From Hanstruepera marina (lineage in GTDB: Bacteria > Bacteroidota > Bacteroidia > Flavobacteriales > Flavobacteriaceae): a stretch of 64,000 nucleotides of DNA. How positions within the stretch are numbered: the stretch's first letter is position 1; the number at the start of each line of letters is the position of its first letter. A model generated the notes under the pieces. It was not told the origin of the DNA. It did not search any database and saw nothing but the letters and a program-made list of their open reading frames with translations. Below, piece by piece: positions 35,123 through 46,158 of this stretch. Both the position numbers and the translations under genes were made by a program. The DNA lies in NCBI RefSeq assembly GCF_019880635.1, contig NZ_JAINVX010000004.1, positions 296,984-360,983 of the forward strand, given 5' to 3'.

Positions 35123-35485
35123 CTAAAGTGCTTTCATAAGCAATTCAGCTGTAGCAGGGTTTGTAGCTAAAGGCACATCATGCACATCACATAAACGCAT
35201 AAGCATTAAAACATCGGGTTCATGCGGGTGTTTCTCTAATGGATCTCTAAAAAACAACACCATATTACATTGCCCTTCTGCTACCCTAGCTGCAATTTGA
35301 GCGTCTCCTCCGAGTGGTCCTGACAATAATCTCAAAACTTCAAAACCAGCTTTTTTTACTTTTTTACCAGTGGTTCCTGTGGAAACCAACGCTATCTTCT
35401 TTTGTAAAAGAATGTTTTTATGTTCATTTAAAAATTGAACCATTTCAGCTTTTTTACCATCATGTGCAATTATAGCTATTTCCAT
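35123..35485 (-). CDS. mgsA: Methylglyoxal synthase
   Basis: Makes methylglyoxal from dihydroxyacetone phosphate, an overflow bypass of lower glycolysis. Motifs are IAIIAHDGKK at the N-terminus, STGTTGKKV (phosphate loop), LLSGPLGGDAQIAA with the catalytic Asp, FFRDPLEKHPHEPDV and PLATNPATAELL. At 120 residues it lacks the C-terminal tail of the 152-residue E. coli enzyme but keeps the full catalytic core. The ATG shares one base with the stop of the BadF-type kinase upstream. It sits at the end of the pfkA-gap group, which fits its role. Confidence 0.94.
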   Translation of the reverse strand: MEIAIIAHDGKKAEMVQFLNEHKNILLQKKIALVSTGTTGKKVKKAGFEVLRLLSGPLGGDAQIAARVAEGQCNMVLFFRDPLEKHPHEPDVLMLMRLCDVHDVPLATNPATAELLMKAL

Positions 35486-36345
35486 TACTTAGAATTTGTA
35501 TGATAATTTACCAAACCCTCAATTGGGCGACGCACAATGTTACCTAAGGTAAAATTAAATTCTTTTGCAACCTCTTCAATTTCTTCACGTGAAAAATAGG
35601 CAATTGATCCCGCAAAGTGGACGGGAACAGATTTGATTTCTGGTTTAAATTGAAGGATCATGTTTTGAGTAAATATGCGTAACCCTTTTTTAATAAGTTC
35701 TCTTATATATTCTGAATCCTTATTTAAAAACATAAATTCTGCAAAAGATGCCAAATAGGCATTTGGGTTAGGTTTTTTATATAGATTTAGTTTAATAAAA
35801 TCTGCGTCTAAATTATATTTATGAGCAAATGCAACATGAATATTTTCTGGCATGTGGTTAAAATAATAATCTCGAATTAATTGCTTACCATAATAGTTCC
35901 CGGAAGCATCATCCATTAACGTGTACCCCAAAGAATACACTCGTTGGTGTAAGTCCTTACCATCAAAATAGCTACAATTTGAACCTGTACCGAGTATACA
36001 AACCACAGCTGCTTCATCTGGTTGATTTAATGTAGCCCTAACAGCAGCAAAGGTATCTTCTTGAACTTCACATTCTGCGTTAGTAAAAATGGACTCTAAA
36101 ACACCTTTGAGCATTAATCGTGGCTTTTTTGTGCCACAACCCGCTCCATAGAAGTAAACTTTTTTTACTTCGTCCTTATATTTGTTTAGGTCTTTATGAC
36201 TAGTTATAATTTCAAACAATTTATCTTCATCCAAAATAGCTGGATTAAGCCCATCTGTTCGCATTTTATCTAAAAGCTGGCTTCCATTTTCATCAACTGA
36301 AATCCAATCACACTTTGTGGAACCACTGTCAACAATTAAAATCAT
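35485..36345 (-). CDS. BadF/BadG-type ATPase, N-acetylglucosamine kinase-like
   Basis: 286-residue sugar kinase of the ASKHA fold related to eukaryotic N-acetylglucosamine kinase. ATP-site motifs are VDSGSTKCDW (phosphate 1), VVCILGTGSNCSYFDG (phosphate 2) and FAGSIAYF (adenosine region). An unusual point is its place between gap and mgsA, although central amino-sugar phosphorylation would fit this position. Bacteroidota often call it simply 'N-acetylglucosamine kinase'. It precedes mgsA with a one-base overlap. Substrate not proven. Confidence 0.85.
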   Translation of the reverse strand: MILIVDSGSTKCDWISVDENGSQLLDKMRTDGLNPAILDEDKLFEIITSHKDLNKYKDEVKKVYFYGAGCGTKKPRLMLKGVLESIFTNAECEVQEDTFAAVRATLNQPDEAAVVCILGTGSNCSYFDGKDLHQRVYSLGYTLMDDASGNYYGKQLIRDYYFNHMPENIHVAFAHKYNLDADFIKLNLYKKPNPNAYLASFAEFMFLNKDSEYIRELIKKGLRIFTQNMILQFKPEIKSVPVHFAGSIAYFSREEIEEVAKEFNFTLGNIVRRPIEGLVNYHTNSK

Positions 36346-36415
36346 ATATTATTATAAAAAAATCCGTAGTTTAAATAGAATGGAAAACTACAGATTTATA
36401 TTCATTTTTAAATCA

Positions 36416-37432
<1,017 letters not shown>

Positions 37433-37445
37433 TTAATTTATTGAT

Positions 37446-38432
37446 TTAAGTTGTCATGATATCTGACACTCGTAATAACTCTTTATTTATTTCTGTTTTT
37501 CCTTTTACAGCTTGGTCTAAAGGTGTTAACTCCATTTTGTTATCTAAAATACCAACCATATAATTGGTTTTTCCATCTAACAGTGCTTCAACAGCTTTCA
37601 CACCCATTCTAGATGCTAAAACACGATCGAAACACGATGGTGAGCCTCCACGCTGCATATGACCTAAAACTGAAACCCGCACTTCATACTCGGACATGTT
37701 TTCTTCAACATAATCCTTTAATTCAAATACATTTTTTCCAATTTTATCGCCTTCTGCTACAACAACAATACTTGATGATTTTCCTGATTGCTTACTTCTA
37801 CGTAAGGATTCCAATAATCTATCTAGACCTAAATCTTCTTCTGGAATTAATATTTCTTCAGCACCAGCTCCTACTCCAGCATTCAAAGCAATATGGCCCA
37901 CATCGCGTCCCATTACTTCAACAAAAAACAATCTTTTATGAGAGCTCGCCGTGTCTCTAATTTTATCTATGGCATCAACTACTGTATTTAACGCCGTATC
38001 ATAACCTAAAGTAAAGTTTGTTCCAAAAATGTCATTATCAATAGTTCCTGGAATTCCAATTACAGGAAAGTTAAATTCTTCATTAAAAAACATTCCTCCT
38101 GTAAAAGTTCCATCACCTCCTATTACAACCAAGGCATCAATACCAACACTTTTTAATTGCAAATAAGCTTCTTGCCTACCTTCCTTGGTTCTAAATGCTT
38201 CAGATCGTGCTGATTTTAAAATGGTTCCTCCAGTATGAATAATATTGTTTACACTGCGGGCAGACAAAATTTTAAAATCACCTTCAATCAATCCCTCATA
38301 ACCACGATAAACACCTATACATTCAACATTATGAAATGCACAAGTTCGAACCACCGAACGAATAGCTGCATTCATTCCAGGAGCATCTCCCCCAGAAGTT
38401 AAAACACCTATTTTTTTTATAATTTTCGCCAT
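37446..38432 (-). CDS. pfkA: ATP-dependent 6-phosphofructokinase
   Basis: Phosphorylates fructose-6-phosphate; the committed step of glycolysis. LTSGGDAPGMNAAIR lies at the N-terminus. GGDGT (105-109) is the ATP-type loop (GGDD would mean pyrophosphate), and PGTIDNDI (129-135) holds the catalytic Asp residues. VEVMGRDVG and GHMQRGGSPS complete the substrate site. 328 residues is the bacterial standard. First gene of the pfkA-gap-kinase-mgsA group. Confidence 0.97.
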   Translation of the reverse strand: MAKIIKKIGVLTSGGDAPGMNAAIRSVVRTCAFHNVECIGVYRGYEGLIEGDFKILSARSVNNIIHTGGTILKSARSEAFRTKEGRQEAYLQLKSVGIDALVVIGGDGTFTGGMFFNEEFNFPVIGIPGTIDNDIFGTNFTLGYDTALNTVVDAIDKIRDTASSHKRLFFVEVMGRDVGHIALNAGVGAGAEEILIPEEDLGLDRLLESLRRSKQSGKSSSIVVVAEGDKIGKNVFELKDYVEENMSEYEVRVSVLGHMQRGGSPSCFDRVLASRMGVKAVEALLDGKTNYMVGILDNKMELTPLDQAVKGKTEINKELLRVSDIMTT

Positions 38433-38580
38433 AAAATTTACTTTAGCAAAGTAAAGCTACTAAAGAAAAACAATATAAAACAAGGTATTTGGGATAATTT
38501 ATGAGACAAACAAAAACTCAAACGTTTTCGTTAATAAATAAATTAAAAAAAGGGAAGTAATGGCTCAAAAAAGTATAAAA

Positions 38581-41500
38581 TTAATCTTCTTTTTTCTTTT
38601 TGAAGCCTACATATTCTGGATATAGATTATCGGAATTATCAGCTTTCTCTTCATCTTCTTCATTCAATTCTTTCTCCTTTCTTTTTTTGCCTTTAAAAAT
38701 AATATCTATTAATTCTCCAAACCTATCGAAATCCACATTCCAAGCAATACCAACACCTTGAGTATACCCAATTTCTTCTCCAAAATTTCGTATACTATTT
38801 TCTCTATTAAAAACTTTGGCAGTTAAAGTACCCTCTTCGTTTAATAGAAAGTCTATTTGAACATCTCCAGCAATTACGGTTTCACTAACACCTCCAACTG
38901 GCACACCAACTTTTCCGTTAATTAATATACGATCGCTAATATTAGTTTGAAGGGTAACACCCAACCTATCATCGGTATTGTATTCTGGTGTGTTTTCACC
39001 AGCTTCAAAATTTAGACCAATATTTACCTTATTGTCACTAGATGCAAATAAACCGTTAATAATACCATTTAAACGCTCTGTAATTGTACCTGTAAAACTT
39101 ATGTTATTCAATTGGCTCGAAAAGGCTCCTGTAGCCAACAAATACAAAGCCTGGTTATCCCTGTCTTCTTTTGAGTCTAGTCTATAAGCTAATTCTGACC
39201 GAATTGTAGAGTTAACAGATGGAAATTGAAAATTAAAATCGATTTCCGGTTTTTCTAAAGGCCCACTTAAGCTGGTTTCTACCAAAACAGGTATGCTTCT
39301 ATTTATTGGATTGTCCAATAACGGAGAAGGATTGGCTTGTGTTTTATAAATAGCTTTTATCTCTAACTGTGCATTAAATGGATCACCTTCCCATGCTAAT
39401 GTTCCACCTGGTTGTACTGTGAATTTTTTCTCAACTATCCCTGCATATTTAAAATTATAAATTCCTTCGAACACAGAAAAGTCACCATAAATATTAAATT
39501 TACCATTTGTGTTTATATCTATCAACAAGTTTCCAACACCATTACCTTCAATAGTACTTCCTGAAACTTTATCTATAACAATTTTTATATTAGCATCTCG
39601 AGTAATATCCAATTCAAAATCAAGCTCAAGTCCAGATACCCTTTTGGTTTCTAATTCTGTTCCTGCCAATTTTGCTCTTTTCTCTTCAGGAGTTAAAAAG
39701 TGAATAAATGAATTATCCCCAAAAGTTTCAGCATCAGTTAGTGGAATAACAAAATTGGTCCCTTGTTTAGTTTCTCCAACTACATTAATAACCAATTCAT
39801 CTGCAGGTCCTTTAATTGACGCGACACCACCAATAAAACCTGTACCATAATAAGGAGCATCTTCAGTTTCTTCTTGAGTATTGAGAACCAACAATCTATT
39901 TGTAGAAAGATCTAAATCTAAACTCCAATCAGAGAAATTTACATGATTAATAGATCCGTCTAACTGGCCTTTAGTATTGAATGCTGTATCTGTAATTTGT
40001 ATATTGTTAAATATAAAACTTTGGTTCTCTAAAGTAACTGATGAGCGTGGATCAAAATCGAAATCTACATTTAGGTACGGAACCGTCAATCCAGCATTAT
40101 TTAGTGCCAAATCACCATTTATTTCAGGCTTTCTCAAACTACCTTGAACTTTTGCAACACCATCAACATAACCCCGTATGTTTGATAAAACATCGGCTAA
40201 AAATGGGTTTAATGGTTCTATACTAAACTTATTAAAATTCAAATCAACATCAATTGAGGAGGTGTTTGAAGCCACATTAATTTTACCAACTGCACTGAAA
40301 GATTCAGAAACATCGTCTTTTATTTTAGCATTTACCTGATAATTTGTTAGAGATTCGTCACCAATAATATTGGCCTCAAAGGAACCCAACGCAAGATGAT
40401 TAACTTTTAAATCGTCTATGGTTATTTCTGAATTGGGTAAGTATTGCCCTTTACGTTGCGTGATTACAAGCTTACCGTTAACATTTCCGGCCAAATCTAA
40501 ACTATCAATTGAAGGGGTGATTTTCGCCAAATCAACATCTTTAAAACTCAAATTAATATCTTTATAGGTAGAGTCCCGTAAAACACCTGACAGCTTAATT
40601 TCTTCATTGTGATGGTTCATCCTAAATGAATCAATTTTCATATTCTTTAACCCCTTGTCAAATACTATTTTGTTATTAAAATCACGTCTTTCATTAATAA
40701 CCCATTTATTCCCCTTAAACGTGGCATCAGATCGTTTAAAACCTATAACGCTTTTATTATCTTCATTAATGGTATGGTATAAACTTAAATCGAAATTATC
40801 ATTGTTGTTCTTTCCCCCACGGAATTCGGAACGCATAAACAATGTATCATTTAACGTAACATTAATTAATTTTAATTCCGATAAGTTATAGAAATTAGTA
40901 TTAAGGCTATCTACCTCTACATAAGTATTGTACAGTGGATTATTGTTATCCAATTGCAATGTAATTTGATCGGCAAAATAATCGAACAGCTTTATCTTTG
41001 GTGATTTAAATGTGAGCTTAAACTCTTTTTCATCAGACTCTACCCTACCACGTATATAAGTATTCTTTCCCAATTGAATATCAGGTACAAATACCTCAAC
41101 AATTTTATTGTAGATAGTAAAATTAAAATCTATATACTCGTTCTCTGCAACTTTATACGGAATGTAATTGGTATATATATTGCCTAATGCATTTTCGAAT
41201 AATTTTTCTATATCCTCAAAAAGAAAAACACCACTTAATTTACCAGTGATTATATCGGGCGAATTTACGTGAACATGTCTAACTCCATCTCTAAATGATG
41301 ATGTTACTTGAAAATCCTCAAAGTAATAATCATCATATTCATTCTTGTACAAGGTGTTTTCAAAATTGATAAAACCAACAGCGTCATTAATGGTTTTTCC
41401 CTTCATTTTTGTAGTTACAAGACCTCTGAATGTTGCCAGGCTATCGTTTTTAACAAACTTCATAGCCTTTAAATTGGCATATTCAATATCTGCAATAAAA

Positions 41501-42984
41501 TCTACTTCATTAACTTCGTTAGAAAAATCTGCCAAACCATCAAAGCTAAACTTAAAGTTTTCATCGTTAGACACTAATTTACCGTCGTAGACATTATCTC
41601 CTAAATTACCCGACAACTCTAAATCGTTATACTCGTAACCTCTATATGTAATTTTATGTACATCGCCCAACAATTTAGTATCCAGACTTTTTACCGAAAA
41701 TCCTTTCCCATCAACATCTAAATCCAAAGATGTTAATCCCCATTTAGGGTTATTCATAAACTCGCCCAAGTTGAAATCAACAAAAACAATGTTACCAACA
41801 TACGATGCATTATCAATCTCATTAATTTTATCCAGCTCTAGATTAGAATTAATAAACCCTAGTTCTGTATTTATATCTATATTGGCTTTAATATTGGTGG
41901 TTGTAATTTCTGAATTACCCACTATGGTAAATTCACCCAATTTATCAAAAGCGCTTGGTATAGACTCACCTAAAACGTTAGGCAATAAAGCCTTTAAATC
42001 TCTATAATTGGAAGATAAGTTTTGAAACTCCCCATTCATGTAAAAATTATCGTCTTCAGCATTGAATAGATTTACAAAATTTATATCGCCATAAATTTTA
42101 CTATTAGAACTTGTTCTAAGTTTTAAGTCATTAACATACATATTGTTTAATGTACCTGTAATACTTGCTGAAAGTTCTGCACGTTGGTTAACACCAAATT
42201 CATCGTAAAATGTGTTCAACTCATTAAGCGATATATTAGCATCTGTAAAGTTGGCTTCTACCTGGACTTTATCTGTAAAATATTGTAAGTCTTCACGCTT
42301 GTAATTAAACTTAACCGAACCTTCCAATTTAGATTGGGCCGTATTGATTTTAAGATTATCTAAAAATATTTGTTCTCGTGTATATGAAAAATCTGTAACT
42401 AGATTTTTCATCTGTAACCCTCTACTATCCTGAAAAGCAAGAGTATTTACCCTTGTACTGACATTTGGGCCATTAATCAATAAATTGGTTGTATTAGTAA
42501 ATAATTCTGTAAACTCAAGAATTAAAGGGGTTTCCTTATTGTAGTCAATAAGCCTAAAGGTACCATCTGATATGGTAACATCACTTGAAGACAATAAAAA
42601 ATCACTTGGATCTTGTTTTTGCTCATCATCATCAAAACGTGCAACAAAAACATCTAAATTAGTATCTGTTTCTCCCTTGTAGGTAACAATATTAAAAACC
42701 AACCCATACAAATCAATATCTCCAAAAACCAGATTGCCTTGATATAAGTTTCTAAAATTTAAAATTGAAGTGTTTATTTCTGTTGCCTGTATTAGTGTGT
42801 TCTTTTTATAATCTTTAACATGAACACCTTTAAGCTCTACATCGCCATTAAACTGTAAACCAATTTTTTCAATATTTATGTTGGTTTTAAAATCTTCATT
42901 TAGACGTTTAGTTACATAGTTTCCAATACCAGATTGCACAAATGGTAATGAAAGTATCAAAACCAAAATAATGAATAGCATCAC
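38581..42984 (-). CDS. tamB: TamB-like inner-membrane-anchored transport protein (AsmA family, DUF490)
   Basis: A 1467-residue chain with an N-terminal transmembrane anchor (MLFIILVLILSLPFVQSGIGNYV), a very long beta-strand-rich middle predicted to form a hydrophobic groove, and a C-terminal DUF490 region ending EYVGFKKKKED. TamB-like proteins span the periplasm and move phospholipids or help outer-membrane assembly. The listed start is GTG 42984 (ATG at 42981). However, the frame is open further upstream to about 43083, and codons just before encode a basic IKKFLKILKRIVATLV segment that looks like the true N-terminus but has no ATG, GTG or TTG. Divergent from tsaD. Confidence 0.88.
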   Translation of the reverse strand: MMLFIILVLILSLPFVQSGIGNYVTKRLNEDFKTNINIEKIGLQFNGDVELKGVHVKDYKKNTLIQATEINTSILNFRNLYQGNLVFGDIDLYGLVFNIVTYKGETDTNLDVFVARFDDDEQKQDPSDFLLSSSDVTISDGTFRLIDYNKETPLILEFTELFTNTTNLLINGPNVSTRVNTLAFQDSRGLQMKNLVTDFSYTREQIFLDNLKINTAQSKLEGSVKFNYKREDLQYFTDKVQVEANFTDANISLNELNTFYDEFGVNQRAELSASITGTLNNMYVNDLKLRTSSNSKIYGDINFVNLFNAEDDNFYMNGEFQNLSSNYRDLKALLPNVLGESIPSAFDKLGEFTIVGNSEITTTNIKANIDINTELGFINSNLELDKINEIDNASYVGNIVFVDFNLGEFMNNPKWGLTSLDLDVDGKGFSVKSLDTKLLGDVHKITYRGYEYNDLELSGNLGDNVYDGKLVSNDENFKFSFDGLADFSNEVNEVDFIADIEYANLKAMKFVKNDSLATFRGLVTTKMKGKTINDAVGFINFENTLYKNEYDDYYFEDFQVTSSFRDGVRHVHVNSPDIITGKLSGVFLFEDIEKLFENALGNIYTNYIPYKVAENEYIDFNFTIYNKIVEVFVPDIQLGKNTYIRGRVESDEKEFKLTFKSPKIKLFDYFADQITLQLDNNNPLYNTYVEVDSLNTNFYNLSELKLINVTLNDTLFMRSEFRGGKNNNDNFDLSLYHTINEDNKSVIGFKRSDATFKGNKWVINERRDFNNKIVFDKGLKNMKIDSFRMNHHNEEIKLSGVLRDSTYKDINLSFKDVDLAKITPSIDSLDLAGNVNGKLVITQRKGQYLPNSEITIDDLKVNHLALGSFEANIIGDESLTNYQVNAKIKDDVSESFSAVGKINVASNTSSIDVDLNFNKFSIEPLNPFLADVLSNIRGYVDGVAKVQGSLRKPEINGDLALNNAGLTVPYLNVDFDFDPRSSVTLENQSFIFNNIQITDTAFNTKGQLDGSINHVNFSDWSLDLDLSTNRLLVLNTQEETEDAPYYGTGFIGGVASIKGPADELVINVVGETKQGTNFVIPLTDAETFGDNSFIHFLTPEEKRAKLAGTELETKRVSGLELDFELDITRDANIKIVIDKVSGSTIEGNGVGNLLIDINTNGKFNIYGDFSVFEGIYNFKYAGIVEKKFTVQPGGTLAWEGDPFNAQLEIKAIYKTQANPSPLLDNPINRSIPVLVETSLSGPLEKPEIDFNFQFPSVNSTIRSELAYRLDSKEDRDNQALYLLATGAFSSQLNNISFTGTITERLNGIINGLFASSDNKVNIGLNFEAGENTPEYNTDDRLGVTLQTNISDRILINGKVGVPVGGVSETVIAGDVQIDFLLNEEGTLTAKVFNRENSIRNFGEEIGYTQGVGIAWNVDFDRFGELIDIIFKGKKRKEKELNEEDEEKADNSDNLYPEYVGFKKKKED

Positions 42985-43077
42985 AAGCGTGGCTACAATT
43001 CTCTTTAGTATTTTTAAAAATTTTTTGATACGTATTAAAGTTATAACTTTGAAACCAAAATTAACAATAATTATGCC

Positions 43078-43085
43078 TAATTTTC
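43078..43085 (+). promoter_or_regulatory. Degenerate -7 box TAATTTTC before tsaD
   Basis: One mismatch from TAnnTTTG (C for G), ending four bases before the tsaD ATG at 43090; the same spacing recurs at other genes here. Confidence 0.3.
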
Positions 43086-43089
43086 AGTA

Positions 43090-44112
43090 ATGGCTTCAGA
43101 AAATATTTACATATTAGGAATTGAATCTTCTTGTGATGATACTGCGGCTTCAATAATTAACAACGGTACTGTTTTAAGCAATGTTGTAGCCAATCAAAAA
43201 ATACATGAAGAATATGGTGGCGTAGTTCCTGAATTGGCTTCCAGAGCACATCAGCAAAATATTGTTCCCGTAGTACATGAAGCCTTAAAAAAGGCTGGGA
43301 TTTCTAAAGACCAACTTCATGCTGTAGCATTTACCAGAGGTCCTGGATTAATGGGGTCGCTTTTAGTGGGAACTTCCTTTGCTAAATCGCTAGCCTTTGG
43401 TCTAGGTATTCCTCTAATTGAAGTCAATCATATGCAAGCCCATATTCTAGCACATTTTATTAATGAAGATGGTTTCAACAAACCTTCTTTTCCCTTTTTG
43501 GCTATGACTATCTCTGGAGGACACACACAAATCGTTAAGGTTTCTAGTTATTTTGATATGGAAGTTATAGGAGAAACCATTGATGACGCCGTAGGAGAAG
43601 CTTACGACAAAAGTGGCAAAATATTAGGTTTGGGTTACCCAGCAGGACCAGAAATAGACAAACGTGCACAATTGGGAAACCCTAAAGCTTTTTCGTTTAC
43701 CAAACCTAAAGTAGATGGTTTAAACTTTAGCTTTTCTGGATTAAAAACAGCCATTATGTATTTTATTCAGCGAGAAACAAAAAACAATCCAAATTTTATA
43801 ACAGAAAATTTAAATGATATTTGTGCATCCATTCAATATACAATAATTGGCATTTTAATGGATAAACTAAAACTAGCCGTTAAAGAAACCGGAATTAAAC
43901 ATATTGCAATTGGTGGTGGTGTTTCAGCTAATTCGGGTATTCGAAAAGCCTTGAAAATAGGGGAACAAAAATTTGGTTGGACCACATATGTTCCAAAATT
44001 TGAGTTTACAACAGATAATGCAGCCATGATAGCCATTGTTGGCTATTTAAAATATTTAGAAGGTACTTTTTCTGAAAGTGATGTTACAGCTTCGGCTAGA
44101 CTAAAAATTTAG
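43090..44112 (+). CDS. tsaD: tRNA N6-threonylcarbamoyladenosine transferase subunit TsaD
   Basis: Transfers threonylcarbamoyl to A37 of ANN-decoding tRNAs, together with TsaB, TsaE and TsaC. Motifs are GIESSCDDTAASI at the start, RGPGLMGSLLVG, VNHMQAHILAHF (metal-binding His114 and His118), TISGGHTQIV and the C-terminal TDNAAMIAIVGY. 340 residues, cytoplasmic, intact. It is the first gene of a long plus-strand run to 49984 that includes three other RNA methyltransferases. Confidence 0.97.
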   Translation: MASENIYILGIESSCDDTAASIINNGTVLSNVVANQKIHEEYGGVVPELASRAHQQNIVPVVHEALKKAGISKDQLHAVAFTRGPGLMGSLLVGTSFAKSLAFGLGIPLIEVNHMQAHILAHFINEDGFNKPSFPFLAMTISGGHTQIVKVSSYFDMEVIGETIDDAVGEAYDKSGKILGLGYPAGPEIDKRAQLGNPKAFSFTKPKVDGLNFSFSGLKTAIMYFIQRETKNNPNFITENLNDICASIQYTIIGILMDKLKLAVKETGIKHIAIGGGVSANSGIRKALKIGEQKFGWTTYVPKFEFTTDNAAMIAIVGYLKYLEGTFSESDVTASARLKI

Positions 44113-44173
44113 TGCTTAAATTGCTTAAAATATTTATAGTATTGTATTTTTAAAGTGTTATTAATCACATCTT

Positions 44174-44806
44174 ATGAATAAACTTCAATTTTTTATCATC
44201 ATTTTACTACCCCTATTTAACGTTTTTGGTCAAGAAGATTTTACTGAACAAGAATTGGATTCCATTTTAAATTTAAACCAAGCCGAACGGTTTTTAGAAA
44301 CTCACCCTCAAAAGGGTAATGAAATAATAACTTTTAATGAAGAAAACCATCAAACCAATATGGTTCGCGATCTTTTTAGTAGAGGTCGTGTAACTATCGA
44401 ATCTGGAACTTATAATACACACTATAAAGTTGTAGAACGCAATTCAATTCCACACTACCGTGCTAGTTATATTTATTTAGATGGCTCAAAAATGAATGAC
44501 TCTGAAATAAATACAACTCGAAATCGAATTATTGAAAAATTTAAGGAAGGTACTCCTTTTAGTCAATTGGCCTTGCAATATTCCATGGATAAAAACGCCA
44601 AGAAAGGCGGTGATTTAGGATGGTTTACAAAAGGAACATATTATCCTGAATTTGAGTATGTCATTACCAGTGGCAATCATCAATTAAATGATATTTTCAC
44701 TTTAGACATTGATGAAAAAAATTGGCATTATGTAATACTTATAACATACGATGTTAAAGAAATTAGAGAAGTGAAAGCATTAAAAATAGTAACGCCAAAA
44801 AATTAA
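44174..44806 (+). CDS. Exported parvulin-type peptidylprolyl isomerase
   Basis: 210 residues with a signal peptide (1-19, ending NVFG before QEDF). The C-terminal half is a parvulin (PpiC) domain: YRASYIYLDG, FKEGTPFSQLALQYSMDKNAKKGGDLGWFTKG and YPEFEYVITSGNHQLNDIF. The N-terminal helical part is short. It would help fold exported proteins in the periplasm. The stop overlaps the rsmE start by one base, so the two are co-transcribed. Family confident, specific client unknown. Confidence 0.87.
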   Translation: MNKLQFFIIILLPLFNVFGQEDFTEQELDSILNLNQAERFLETHPQKGNEIITFNEENHQTNMVRDLFSRGRVTIESGTYNTHYKVVERNSIPHYRASYIYLDGSKMNDSEINTTRNRIIEKFKEGTPFSQLALQYSMDKNAKKGGDLGWFTKGTYYPEFEYVITSGNHQLNDIFTLDIDEKNWHYVILITYDVKEIREVKALKIVTPKN

Positions 44807-45510
44807 TGCAACTGTTTTATAATCCAGATTTAACCAAAGAATCCCATCAATTTATTTTTGATAAAGACGAAAGTAGGCACATAGCTAAAGTCTTAAGAAA
44901 AAATATAAATGATGAATTACATATTACCAACGGTAATGGTCTGCTCTTTACTGCAACTATTTTAGAAAACCATGTTAAGCAATGTATTGTGCAAGTTATA
45001 AATGTAGAAACTAAAACTAAACCAATATACAACCTACATCTTGCCGTTGCACCAACTAAAATGAATGATCGTTATGAGTGGTTTTTAGAAAAAGTAACCG
45101 AAATTGGTGTTTCTGAAATTACACCTATAATATGTGACCATAGCGAGCGTAAGTTAATAAAACAAGAACGTTTTGAGCGTATTATTCAATCTGCATTAAA
45201 GCAATCTTTACAGTGTTATATACCAAAGCTTAATCATGCGGTTAGTTTTAATGATTTCATACGTCAAAAACATTCCAATCAATTATTCATTGCTCATTGC
45301 GAGGAAACAAAAAAGCAATCCTTAAAGCAACTTATTCAACCCAAAAAGGATGTAACCATTTTAATTGGACCCGAAGGCGATTTTAGTGTTAAAGAAATTG
45401 AAACTGCAATAAAAAATAATTTTATTCCTGTAACTTTGGGAGAAACACGTTTACGAACTGAAACAGCTGCCATTGTTGCTTGCCATAGCGTGGCCTTTGT
45501 TAATGAATAA
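44806..45510 (+). CDS. rsmE: 16S rRNA (uracil(1498)-N(3))-methyltransferase
   Basis: SPOUT-fold enzyme methylating U1498 of 16S rRNA. A PUA-like N-terminus (FYNPDLTKESHQFIFDKDESRHIAKVLR) is followed by the knot: LAVAPTKMNDRYEWFLEKVTEIG, RFERIIQSALKQSLQ, ILIGPEGDFSVKEIE and LGETRLRTETAAI. 234 residues is standard. It starts on the last base of the preceding stop and is followed by the DUF4159 gene after three bases. Confidence 0.96.
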   Translation: MQLFYNPDLTKESHQFIFDKDESRHIAKVLRKNINDELHITNGNGLLFTATILENHVKQCIVQVINVETKTKPIYNLHLAVAPTKMNDRYEWFLEKVTEIGVSEITPIICDHSERKLIKQERFERIIQSALKQSLQCYIPKLNHAVSFNDFIRQKHSNQLFIAHCEETKKQSLKQLIQPKKDVTILIGPEGDFSVKEIETAIKNNFIPVTLGETRLRTETAAIVACHSVAFVNE

Positions 45511-45513
45511 TCT

Positions 45514-46155
45514 ATGAAATACTCATGTATCTTTTTAATTGTTTTATTGTCGGGACTTACCTACTCACAAGAGATTGCCGTTTTAAAATATAAAGGTGGT
45601 GGCGATTGGTATAGTAATCCAACTGCAGTGCCAAACCTTATTGCCTTTTGCAATAACAGTATCAATACTAAAATAAATCCAAAACCTGAAACTGTAGAAA
45701 CCAATAGTATCGATATCTTTCAGTATCCCTTTATACACATGACAGGACATGGCAATGTATTTTTCAATGATGAAGATGCCAATAATTTAAGAAACTACCT
45801 TATTTCTGGAGGCTTTTTACATATAGACGATAACTATGGTATGAAACCATATGTAGTTGAAGAGCTCAAAAAAGTATTTCCCAATACGGATTTAGTTGAA
45901 CTCCCTGCAACACACCCTATTTTTAGTTCAGCTTATAGTTTTCCACAAGGATTACCCAAAATCCATGAGCATGATGGTAAACGTCCTCAAGCTCTTGGTA
46001 TTTTTTATGAAGGTAGATTAGTTTTACTATTTACAGTTGAAAGTGATTTAGGTGATGGTTGGGAAGATCAAGGCGTACACAACGATCCATCAGATGTACG
46101 AGAAAAAGCTCTAAAAATGGGTGCAAACATTGTTAAATATGCTTTTGAAAATTAA
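45514..46155 (+). CDS. DUF4159 domain protein, exported
   Basis: 213 residues with a signal peptide (1-18, MKYSCIFLIVLLSGLTYS). The mature chain fits DUF4159, a class I glutamine-amidotransferase-like fold: YKGGGDWYSNPTAVPNLIAFCN, FIHMTGHGNVFFNDEDANNLRNYLISGGFLHIDDNYG and LPATHPIFSSAYSFPQGLPKIHEHDG. Function is unknown; in other bacteria the domain appears with MoxR/VWA gene sets, but none is here. It belongs to the rsmE transcript. Confidence 0.87.
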   Translation: MKYSCIFLIVLLSGLTYSQEIAVLKYKGGGDWYSNPTAVPNLIAFCNNSINTKINPKPETVETNSIDIFQYPFIHMTGHGNVFFNDEDANNLRNYLISGGFLHIDDNYGMKPYVVEELKKVFPNTDLVELPATHPIFSSAYSFPQGLPKIHEHDGKRPQALGIFYEGRLVLLFTVESDLGDGWEDQGVHNDPSDVREKALKMGANIVKYAFEN

Positions 46156-46158
46156 ACA

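Noticed and set aside
38450..38580. Gap between pfkA and tamB as a possible small gene or riboswitch
   Set aside because: 131 AT-rich bases with no convincing frame or hairpin.
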